From Cynocephalus volans (lineage: Eukaryota > Chordata > Mammalia > Dermoptera > Cynocephalidae), in contig NC_084463.1 in the NCBI RefSeq assembly GCF_027409185.1, forward strand, positions 156,662,369-156,726,368: a DNA stretch of 64,000 nt, written 5' to 3'. The notes beneath the pieces were generated by a model. It was not told where the DNA came from, ran no database searches, and saw nothing but the letters and a program-made list of their open reading frames with translations. Numbering within the stretch: the first letter of the stretch is position 1; every line of letters starts with the position of its first letter. Made by a program: the position numbers and the translations under genes. Of the stretch, positions 1 through 8,336 are shown piece after piece.

Positions 1-638
1 TGAAAAATAGTTCAAAATAGACTTAAAGTTCTCACAACTTTAAGGTTACTGAGAGTTAAAAATTCTCATCAGTATATGTAACTAAAACTACTAAAAATAG
101 AGACACAAATTCTGTATGCAAAGTGTACAAGTAAAGTAAGATGTGTTGTTAAAAAGGAGCAATGTTGTGTAAATCCAAAGGTTATTAAAAATTGTTTCAA
201 AAAGTAAATTTAAGAAAAGAGAAGCTAGATAGGAAGGAACCAATAAATAGGAGAGAGACATACGAAGAAAGGTATGGGTATAAATATGTACTTTTGGCAA
301 GGAAGGTTAAAAGAAAAGAGAATAATTTTGCATGAAAAAGAATACTGTGTAATAAAATATTTGTCCTAAAGTAAAATGACTCATTATTTAAGAAAGAGAG
401 TAAAGGACAAAACGGAAATTCTAAGCATGTTGTGGAAATGTCTAAGTCGTAATAATGGTTTGTAAAGAATAAATTTATGAAAGGAATTTTATATGTGATC
501 AAATTGGCTGAAATTAGAAAGGAATTATTTGTAGGTTTATCTAAAGATTGAGCATAATATCAAAAGTACACTGATGTGAGGCTAGAGTTTGCTCCCCTAT
601 GTTGGAAAAACAGGGTTTTATGGGAGCGCTAAACTGGT
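1..638. other. AT-rich intergenic DNA
   Basis: No recognisable gene or named repeat. Short open frames are chance products of the AT-rich composition. Confidence 0.5.
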
Positions 639-720
639 GGCCGTTTAGCTCAGTTGATTAGATAGAGCACAGTGTTTATAACACCAAGGTCAAGGGTTCA
701 GTTTGAAAAAAAAAAAAAAA
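639..720 (+). mobile_element. tRNA-Ile-like SINE monomer
   Basis: GGCCGTTTAGCTCAGTTGATTA resembles a tRNA 5' half with A box; ACACCAAGGTCAAGGGTTC carries the B box; poly(A) follows. It lies head to head with the minus copy at 766-827. Confidence 0.85.
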
Positions 721-765
721 TTGATTTTTTTTTTTTTAATCTTTTATGTAACTGGGCTAGGAAAC

Positions 766-827
766 TTTTTTTTTTTTGACCTTGGTGTTATCAGCACCAT
801 GCTCTAACCAAGTAAGCTAACAGGCCA
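766..827 (-). mobile_element. tRNA-Ile-like SINE monomer, inverted
   Basis: Poly(T), then GACCTTGGTGTTATCAGCAC and the GCTAACAGGCCA end: the reverse complement of the same monomer type as at 639-720. Confidence 0.85.
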
Positions 828-1470
828 ACTCTCAGATTTTATTTTTATCAAGACAATTTCTTCTGCTTTGTGCCTTTGAAATCTTTTATCGACTTTCATT
901 TTATTTTATAGCGACTTATGATTCTACTTAATTGCTTTAAATCTTTATTATTTGACAAACTTCCCAAAATCAAATTCTGAAAATTATGTCTTTTGACTCA
1001 AACTGTTACCAAAACCCAAAGGTCTGTTTGCTCGCTGCCCAATAGCCAACAATTGAGAGACAGGTGTTGGTGTAAGGAAAGGTAGCCTTTAATCAGGAAG
1101 CCGCAGCCTGGGGAAATGGTGGGCTCATGTCTCAAAGACTATCTCTGCTTTTCCCAGACTTGCCAAAGGGTTTAATAGGGACAGGTGGTAGAGGGGCCAA
1201 TTCATGGTAATCTAAGCAGGGACATGCAAGCGTAATCATAAAATTGCAGATAAACATCAAAGAACTTCTCGGGTGGGAGTTGATTCATGGTGACCCTCCT
1301 CCATGAAGCCAAGTCACAGATTCAGTTCCTGTTAACCTCAGAAAGGTCTAGTTAGTAAGCTAGTAAAGAATGGCCACCGGGGTTAATTATTTCTTTTATA
1401 ATCATTCTGTGTAGGTGTGAGCAAAACTCATTACATTCTAGCAATCATTTGAATAAGAACCTTGTATTCT

Positions 1471-1614
1471 TTTTTTTTTTTTTTTTTTTTGTCTTTTTGT
1501 GACCGGCCGCACCGCCAGCACACCGGCCATCCTTACATAGGATCCGAACCCACGGCGGAAGCACTGCTGCGCTCCCAGCGCGGCACTCTCCCAAGTGCGC
1601 CAAGGGGTCGGCCC
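1471..1614 (-). mobile_element. GC-rich tRNA-SINE subfamily, flanked by TSD
   Basis: Poly(T), GTCTTTTTGTGACCGG, CATAGGATCCGAACCC and GTGCGCCAAGGGGTCGGCCC. A perfect 15-bp target duplication, AGAACCTTGTATTCT, lies at 1456-1470 and 1615-1629, showing a single clean insertion. Confidence 0.92.
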
Positions 1615-1679
1615 AGAACCTTGTATTCTAATGTCCAGCTGCAAGCTATGCAGTTCAGGTTGTGAGTAAGAAAAAAACC

Positions 1680-1850
1680 TTTTTTTTTTTCTTTAAAAGA
1701 TGACCGGTAAGGGGATCTTAACCCTTAACTTGGTGTTGTCAGCACCACGCTCACCCAGTGAGCAACCGCCCATCCCTATGTGGGATCCGAACCCATGGCC
1801 TTGGTGTTATCAGCACCACACTCTCCCGAGTGAGCCACAGGCCAGCCCCC
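1680..1850 (-). mobile_element. Dimeric tRNA SINE
   Basis: Both units are present in reverse: GATGACCGGTAAGGGGATCT, then CATCCCTATGTGGGATCCGA, ending CCACAGGCCAGCCCC. The A-rich flanks are similar on both sides, consistent with a target duplication. Confidence 0.92.
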
Positions 1851-2023
1851 ACAAAAAAACTTTTTCATTTAGAAGTTTAACAAAATGGAGTCACTTCTGT
1901 TCAGCCTGTTACAGAACTAACTTTGAGATGTTTCATGAGCCCTGGAACTTCTCAGAGGATCTATAAAAGATATTAAAACCAGTTGGGCTTATCAGATAGG
2001 TTAAATTATATGGGAAGCATTCT

Positions 2024-2062
2024 TTTGTTTGTTTGCAGCTGGCCAGTACGTGGATACAGAGG
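2024..2062 (-). mobile_element. Heavily truncated SINE (39 bp) with TSD
   Basis: T/G-rich tail, then GCAGCTGGCCAGTACGTGGA, which matches only the 3' end of the monomer SINE. Flanked by the perfect 14-bp repeat ATGGGAAGCATTCT (2010-2023, 2063-2076), so it inserted already truncated. Confidence 0.75.
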
Positions 2063-2779
2063 ATGGGAAGCATTCTCAAAACAAGAAACAATGTTGGACC
2101 TTCTTTGAGTTATATAGACATATTATCAGCATGTGTTCCCAAATTGTATAAGGTTCAAAAAAATCTGGTGTGTCTTGGTGTAAATGCTATCAGTCGTAAT
2201 TTGGTTATTTTAAATTGATATATGCCACAGAAATAACCAAATTTTCTTGTCATGACCATTTTAAGTCTTGTTGTACACAGTTAATTGCTTTATTCTGATG
2301 CCTTTTCTCAAAGCTCTTTGCAAGCAATTATTTTAGAGTATTGTGTCATTAAGGAGGTTCACGGAAAGAATGAAAAGGACTCTGACAAGTACACGGGCTA
2401 ATAACTTTGAGTTCCTACCATTGGACTGAATTTCCAAAATTCTAATGAAGAAATTAATGGGTTTGTGAAACTGCTAACGAAGGTCAAACAGAGCAAAAGT
2501 TAATTACATCAACTGAATGAACTGATGAAGAATTATGGGTTTTTACAGCTGCTTTATTTTGAAACATTGCTGGTTCTTTTTAATGTTCCATTTCCCATAT
2601 TTAAGAAAACTTTTTAAGCTATAGCTACTTGGTAAAGCATGCTTTCGTAAACAGAAATTGAAACATTTGCTTTTCCTCTCTACATGATCCCTCCAGAATT
2701 TGGAAAATATTTATGAGTATTCTTGTTTTTATGGCAATATGGTTATCTATGTAAGTTCTATAAGAGTCTGTCCTGCACT

Positions 2780-3264
2780 AGAAACCAGAGGCCAGAAGAG
2801 AGTATAACAACAACTTTAAAAAGCTGAAAGAGAAAGGTCAACCAGAATTCTGTATTCATCAAAATACACTCTAAGAATGAAGTTGAAATAAAGACTTTTC
2901 AGATCAAAGAAAACTAAGAGAATTAGTTGCCAACAGTCCTGCACTAGAAGAAACATTAAAGGCATTCTTTGGCTTGAAGAGAAGTAATAACAGACAGAAC
3001 TCAGAACCCCAGAATGGAATGGAGGCCATCAGAAATAGTACATGTCCAGGTAAATATAAAGATTATTATTTTTCTTTTTTTCCACTTAATTTCTTTATAA
3101 TACATATGAATGCGGAATATGAATTTTTTTCAAGTACACAGAATATTGACCAATATATACTATATGCTGTACTATAAAACAACTGTCAATAAATTTAAAA
3201 GAGTAAGTTTAAATAAATTTAAAAGAATAAAGAGTATGTTCTTTGACAATAATGGAATTGAGTT
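2780..3264 (+). mobile_element. Old L1 fragment
   Basis: AAACCAGAGGCCAGAAGAGA, GTCAACCAGAATTCTGTATT and the lysine/asparagine-rich translation are typical of ancient mammalian L1. No intact reading frame. Confidence 0.65.
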
Positions 3265-3283
3265 AGAAATCAATAACAATAAG

Positions 3284-3380
3284 GGGGCTGGCCCGTGGCT
3301 TACTTGGGAGAGTGTGGTGCTGACAACACCAAGTCAAGGGTTAAGATCCCCTTATCTGTCATCTTAAAAAAAAAAAAAAG
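3284..3380 (+). mobile_element. Chimeric short tRNA SINE with TSD
   Basis: First-unit head (GGCTGGCCCGTGGCTTACTT) joined directly to second-unit tail (CAAGTCAAGGGTTAAGATCC), i.e. an internally deleted dimer. Target duplication AGAAATCAATAACA(A/G)TAAG at 3265-3283 and 3387-3405. Confidence 0.88.
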
Positions 3381-3490
3381 AAAGAAAGAAATCAATAACA
3401 GTAAGATTGGTTGAAGATTTGGTCTGGATCCAATCAGGAGACAGAAACCACAGAATAATTTAAATATGGCAAGTTTAATATAAAGAATTA

Positions 3491-3709
3491 CAGTCATGCA
3501 TCGCTCAACAATGGGGATACATTCTGAGATATGCAGTGCTAGGCAATTTTGTCGTCGTGCGAACATCATAGAGTGTACTTACACAAACCTTTATGGTATA
3601 GCCTCCTACACACCTAAGCTATACAATATAGCTACTATAATCTTATGGGACCACCGTAGTATATGCAGTCTGTTTGTTGATCAAAACTTCGTTATGTGGC
3701 ATACGGCTG
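3491..3709 (+). mobile_element. Tigger/MER2-type MITE
   Basis: Terminal inverted repeats CAGTCATGCATCGCTCAAC and its complement-like GTTATGTGGCATACGGCTG, flanked by TA at 3489-3490 and 3710-3711. The internal GTGCGAACATCATAGAGTGT is characteristic of the Tigger family. Non-autonomous; no transposase. Confidence 0.85.
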
Positions 3710-3789
3710 TATTAAACTGTGATAAGGAGAGGAACTATAAATATGTAAAGAGGAAAGTACCCAAGGAAGTACAAACTTGGTAGGGTCCC

Positions 3790-4330
3790 CACGCCCAAGG
3801 CTGGGGTTCAGACCACTGGGTGGTGGAGAAGTTCACTGGTTTGCCCAGGCCAGAGCTGGTTCACAACTGCCAGACAAGAAACAACCCTCCAGGACACAGG
3901 CGAGCTGAGGCTGGTGGGCAGGTGTGCAGGGAGTATAAGGACACCACCTGCAGGCACAAGGCCCAAAGCCCACAGGATCCACATTGGGAGGACCCCAGGA
4001 AACAACTCTCCTGGGCACGGATGAGCCAAGGCTGTTGGGCAAATGCTCCAAAGGAGTTGGAATGTCCTATGTGCTTGGAGTGCACAGTATCCGCATGGTG
4101 CATGGAGGGCCATGGGAGTCAACCCTCTGGGCAGCAGGAGAGCTGAGGGTGGTGAACAGACAGAATTGGGGCACTGCTGTGGTATGCATGGTGTCCATGC
4201 CTGGAAGGGTTTGGAAAAACCATCCAGGGCATAGATAAGCCAAGACCGGGGACAGTCTTGCACAGTTAGGGAGCTGCCTCGGGTGTAAGGCCTGGATAAT
4301 GTGGTATCCTTGACAGGAAGGCCACAGCAA
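3790..4330 (+). repeat. Degenerate tandem repeat, unit about 100-120 bp
   Basis: Related blocks start at about 3881, 4001, 4118 and 4217, each of the form AACAACYCTCCWGGGCAC followed by GAGCYRAGGCTGKTGGGCA. Copies are diverged. Overlapping open frames on both strands are products of the GC-rich repeat, not genes. It may be a promoter monomer array of an old retroelement. Confidence 0.6.
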
Positions 4331-4334
4331 GATG

Positions 4335-4630
4335 ACCAGGCCTAGGCCAGGTCTGTTAGATTGCCCGGGAGTGCCTGTTCTTGGTACACAGATGGAGCAG
4401 AGCACCACCAGATGTCCCCATGCGCACACACTGCAGGAGCAAGGAAAAGCAAACCGGAGCACACTGGAACCAGCAAGACAAGCCCTTTTCTTCCTGCAAC
4501 ATCCTTCCAGTGCCCTCTACTGGCAAAGCTTAACATTGTGTTTACTGTAAGGGAGAAACTCTTAACAACATAACTGGTACTGAAGGGTGAATATGGAGCT
4601 GAGAGGCAAAAAATAGATAACTGGCAGAGT
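4335..4630 (+). repeat. Diverged duplicate, copy 1
   Basis: Shares with 5125-5430 the ordered landmarks CTTGGTACACAG, GCAGAGCACCACCAGATGTC, CCAGTGCCCTCTACTGGCAA, GGTACTGAAGGGTGA and GAGCTGAGAGGCAA. Likely an ancient repeat of unidentified family. Confidence 0.7.
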
Positions 4631-4639
4631 CCATTCTTT

Positions 4640-5124
4640 TGGTTGCTCAGCTTCCACATCACCCTTTACACTCTTTGCACTTCTCTATTAGCTACATTCC
4701 TACTAACAAGATATCTTTATCCTTCTTAAGTGAAGAAATTCGCACCTTTCCCCCAAATGAGAAGACACACAGTCTCAACAGTGACTGTATCCATAGCTGG
4801 CTATATTAATTACTCCACAAACATCTGATGGCCTCTAAAATATTCTGTTCTCTAAAGACTAAATTGTAAAGGTGACATCCAACAATTGGTACATAAAAAA
4901 GGGAAGCAAAAAGACAATGGTCAGTATATACAAATAAACACATGTATATAAGAAGCAGAGAAAAATATGCAGATACTACAGTTCTCATTTTTGTAATTGG
5001 TCATTTCTGTAACTAGTCACAAGTTCATAAGTGATATTCAAGCTAACTTCTTCAACTATCTTTTCCATATTTCCCTTTCCCTAAGCTAGAACGGCTGTAT
5101 CTCTGGTTTCTTATCTGTCAAGCT
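4640..5124. other. Unique AT-rich spacer between duplicated segments
   Basis: No gene or named repeat recognised. Confidence 0.4.
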
Positions 5125-5430
5125 GAACATCAGGCCTGAGCTGGGACTAAGAGATCACCTCCCACTCTTGGCACACAGCTGGGGCAGAGCATCACTGGAT
5201 GTCCCCACAGAGGTGCAATGCTAACAGACTATGCAGCAGGAGAAAGAAAATCAAAACACAGGAACAGCAGCCTCTCTATTCCTACCATATCTTTCTAGTG
5301 CCCTCTACTGACAAATCTTAACACTCTGTTTGTTCACTGTAAAGGATAAAGGGTTAGAGTCTAACTCCATTAGTTCAGAACAGGTACTGAAGGGTGAGTC
5401 GGGAGCTGAGAGGCAATATATTGATAATTG
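5125..5430 (+). repeat. Diverged duplicate, copy 2
   Basis: Same landmarks in the same order as 4335-4630 (CTTGGCACACAG, CTAGTGCCCTCTACTGACAA, GGTACTGAAGGGTGAG, GAGCTGAGAGGCAA). Confidence 0.7.
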
Positions 5431-5454
5431 CTGTACTAGGAAACCAATAGATAT

Positions 5455-7180
5455 TTTAAATAAAACAATACATTTGTAAATAGTCCATGGGTCAAAGAAG
5501 AAAACATAAGGGCAATTAGAAAATACTTTGAAGTGAATGATAATGAAAATTCAATACATCATATCAAAATGTCTGTGATGCAGTTTTTTATTTTATTTTA
5601 TTTTATTTATTTATATATATTTTTAAAGATGAGCGGTAAGGGGATCTTAACCCTTGATTTGGTGTTGTCAGCACCACACTCACCCAATGAGCTAACCGGC
5701 CATCCCTATATGGGATCTGAACCCACAGCCTTGGTGTTATCAGCACCGCACTCTCCCGAGTGAGCCATGGGCCGGCCCTGTGATGCAGTTTTTAATGGAA
5801 AAAAAGGAAAGATCTAAAATTAATGGGCTAAATTTTCATCTTAAACTATAAAAAGAGCAAATAAACCCAAACTAAGTGGATAGAAAGGAAAACAAAGACA
5901 AGAAATAAACAGAAAATGGACAAATAATGGATAAAATATATGAACCAAAAGTTAATTCTTTGAAAAGTTAATTGATACATCTTTAGCTAGGCTATCAATA
6001 AGAGAAGAAACAAATTACCAATATTTAGAATGAAAGGGGGGGATGTTCCTACAAATATATGTTATAAAGATATATACTTAATATATATTTAAAAGATCAT
6101 AAGGGTATTTATGGCAACTTTATGCCAATAAATTTGAGAAGTTATATGAAATGAACAAATTTCTCAAAAGGCATAAATCACCAAAACTGACCCAAGAAGA
6201 AAGAGAAATAGAATTCATAATTAAAATTCTCCCAACAAAGCAAACTTCAGGTACAGATGACTTCTTTGGTGAATTCTGTCACTTCTAGAAGAAATAATAT
6301 CAGTCCTACACAAACTTTTTCAGAAAGCAGAAGAGAACGTACATTTCTCAACTGAAACCATTTTATGACACTCTGATACCAAAACCAAAAAATACTGGTA
6401 TATCATATGGAAAGAAAACTACAGACCAATATCCCTCATGAACACAGATGCAAAATTTTTTTTAATTTCAGCAAACTGAGTTCAGAAATATGGAAAAAAG
6501 ATAATACCTTATGACAAAGTGGGGTTTATCCCAGGAATAAGATTGGTTTAACATTTAAAAATTAATGTGTGAAATTCTCCAAATCAATAGAATAAAGGAG
6601 AAAAAGTATTTGATCATTAAATAGTTGTAGCTCTGACAAAATTCAACACCCCCTCATGATTAAAATTCTTTCAAACTAAGAATAGAAGGGAACTTCCTCT
6701 ACCTGATAAAGGGCATCTATAAAACACTCATAATTAACATCATACTCAATGGTAAAAGACTGAATATTTTTTAAGATCAAGGAAAAGGCCCAGCTATGCA
6801 CTTACCCGACTTCTATCAACATTATACTAGAAGGTCTAGCCAGAGCAATAAGGGAGGGGAAAACTCAATGAAAGTCATACAGATTTGGGAAGGAAGAAGT
6901 AAAACTGTCTTTATTTGAAAATGATTTTTTCCAATTATTTTTAAAAGCCAGTCAAATTTAGCAGTGGGGGGTTGCATACCAACTTTAGAAACACTAATGT
7001 CAATAAGTTCTGATAATCTACTACCACTGAACCAGCCTAAAAATGATTTTAAAAATCATAAAGAATCTACAAAAACCCATTAATATTAAAAAATGAATTT
7101 AATTTAGCAAGGGCACAGGATTTAAAGATGCCTCCATATTATCACGTAGAGGGGAATTTATAGCCTAAAGACACAAATAT
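5455..7180 (+). mobile_element. Old L1 ORF2 remnant, interrupted by a SINE
   Basis: Plus-strand remnants of reverse-transcriptase ORF2 (for example ACCATTTTATGACACTCTGA and GAACACAGATGCAAAATT) with many stops and small insertions. The SINE at 5589-5778 interrupts it. Confidence 0.75.
5589..5778 (-). mobile_element. Dimeric tRNA SINE with TSD
   Basis: Poly(T)/TTTTA tail, GATGAGCGGTAAGGGGATCT, CATCCCTATATGGGATCTGA and end GCCATGGGCCGGCCC. Perfect 15-bp target duplication TGTGATGCAGTTTTT at 5574-5588 and 5779-5793. Confidence 0.94.
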
Positions 7181-7198
7181 CAGAAAAGAAGAAAGGAG

Positions 7199-7300
7199 GG
7201 GCTGGCCGATTAGAGCTCACTAGGTTAGAACATGGTGCTGATAACACCAGGCTCCAGGGTTCATCCCTGTACTGGCAAGCTGCCAAATAATAATAAAGAA
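7199..7300 (+). mobile_element. Monomeric tRNA SINE, older subtype
   Basis: GGGGCTGGCCGATTAGAGCT, GGTGCTGATAACACCAGGCT and the tail CTGTACTGGCAAGCTGCCAA followed by A-rich DNA. The tail differs from the dimeric subfamily. Confidence 0.85.
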
Positions 7301-7439
7301 AAGAAGAAAAGCTATTTGTCCAAATGAACAGTGAGAAAAATTTTTTAAAAAGAAAGGCTAAAAAAAAAAAAAAAAAGATCTAACTTCCCATTTCAAAACG
7401 TACACCAAGTGAAATCTAAAGAAAGTAGGAGGCATAAGC

Positions 7440-8322
7440 CGAGGTGGGAGAGCAGAGGAGAGGGGAGGTGATCGAGGTCAGATAGGTGTTTATCCCCGAG
7501 TTTCCCAGACTGTCGCAGCTCCCGGTCGGAGGGAAGCCTTCTACGTTCACTTTAGGAGAAATAACGCTAACTGCCCCGCCGCACCCCAACTAGCCGGGGA
7601 CACAGCACGTTCCTTAACGGTTAGTCGCTCCCCTCTAGCCGGTTTGAGCGCGCCCACCGTTGCCTGCCTTACCCTGAAGACGGACCAACAGCCAGGTCAG
7701 CCTGAGTCCCCTCAGAACTTTCTTTTTCCACTCCCCCGCCCGCAGCAGTGCCCTCTGACTGCTCCAAATCGTATCAGGCTTCAAAGGCCCGTCCAGAGGC
7801 CATCTCCTGGAAACTTCCTTCCACTTCCACCTGGGTATTTTGTCCTGTCAACTACACACTGCACTTCATGGTCACGCGGTGATCACGCTTCATCTTCTCG
7901 TGTTCTTATTTATTGTGCTCCTGAAAAGGCGGCTCTATTTCCCACTCCTTTCGGTGTCTCCATCTATCCGGTGCAGAGCACCGTCGCGCACACCGTTTCT
8001 GAGGCCCGGACGAAAGAGAACCGTGGGATCACGCCTAGTAGTCGGTCTGCTGGTCACAGTGCCACAACTGCCCAGTACTGACCAACGCCCTGTGACCTGG
8101 GGGCGGAGGAGCCCGACAGGGGCCGCTGCCCCTGGGGTCCCGCGAAGGCCACCGCGGCCCGCGCACGCGCAGCCGGGCCCGACAGCACCCCGCCTCGCGT
8201 AACAGCGCGCCGCGGGCGGGCGACGGGGCCGCAGACCCGGCCGCTCTGTCTCCGCTTCCGGCAGCGCCTCTTCGCTCCAGAAGCCGCTGTCGCTGAGCAC
8301 GCAGTTTCCATGGGGACCAAAG
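7440..8322 (+). promoter_or_regulatory. TMEM216: TMEM216 promoter and 5' flank, CpG-rich
   Basis: Base composition changes sharply from AT-rich repeats to GC- and CpG-rich unique DNA, densest at about 8090-8340. No TATA box stands out. An RFX X-box-like palindrome, GTTTCCATGGGGAC, lies at 8304-8317, and the start codon has a YY1-like context. In human this intergenic interval is reported to carry regulatory elements shared by TMEM138 and TMEM216; I infer that part of that module may lie here. Confidence 0.7.
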
Positions 8323-8336
8323 ATGGCGCCGCGAGG
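8310..8336 (+). other. Short upstream ORF overlapping the TMEM216 start codon
   Basis: ATG at 8310-8312 opens M-G-T-K-D-G-A-A-R in another frame. It crosses the real ATG at 8323 and terminates at TAA formed across the exon 1/exon 2 junction (AGG|TAA once spliced). It needs transcription to start upstream of 8310. A functional effect is inference. Confidence 0.5.
8323..8335 (+). CDS. TMEM216: TMEM216 exon 1, coding part
   Basis: Thirteen coding bases, M-A-P-R plus one base, followed by the donor G|GTGAGG at 8336. The 5'UTR extends upstream for an unknown distance into GC-rich DNA. The ATG lies in a YY1-like AAGATGGCGCC context. Confidence 0.93.

Larger units (their letters stand above)
1025..2009. 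mobile_element. Possible LTR fragment split by two SINEs
   Basis: The stretch around GGTAGCCTTTAATCAGGAAG and the later AAAATGGAGTCACTTCTG look like pieces of an old LTR. The SINEs at 1471-1614 and 1680-1850 interrupt it. The family is not identified and no retroviral coding sequence is visible. Confidence 0.25.

Noticed and set aside
1025-2009. Endogenous retrovirus
   Set aside because: Only LTR-like flavour is visible. No gag, pol or env frame and no primer-binding site were found, so it is kept only as a low-confidence LTR fragment.
3808-4263. 151-codon minus-strand open frame
   Set aside because: Lies in the degenerate tandem repeat. Frames are open on both strands and no domain is recognised.
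7644-8081. 145-codon plus-strand open frame upstream of TMEM216
   Set aside because: GC-rich promoter flank with no family resemblance. It could at most be 5'UTR or a non-coding transcript.
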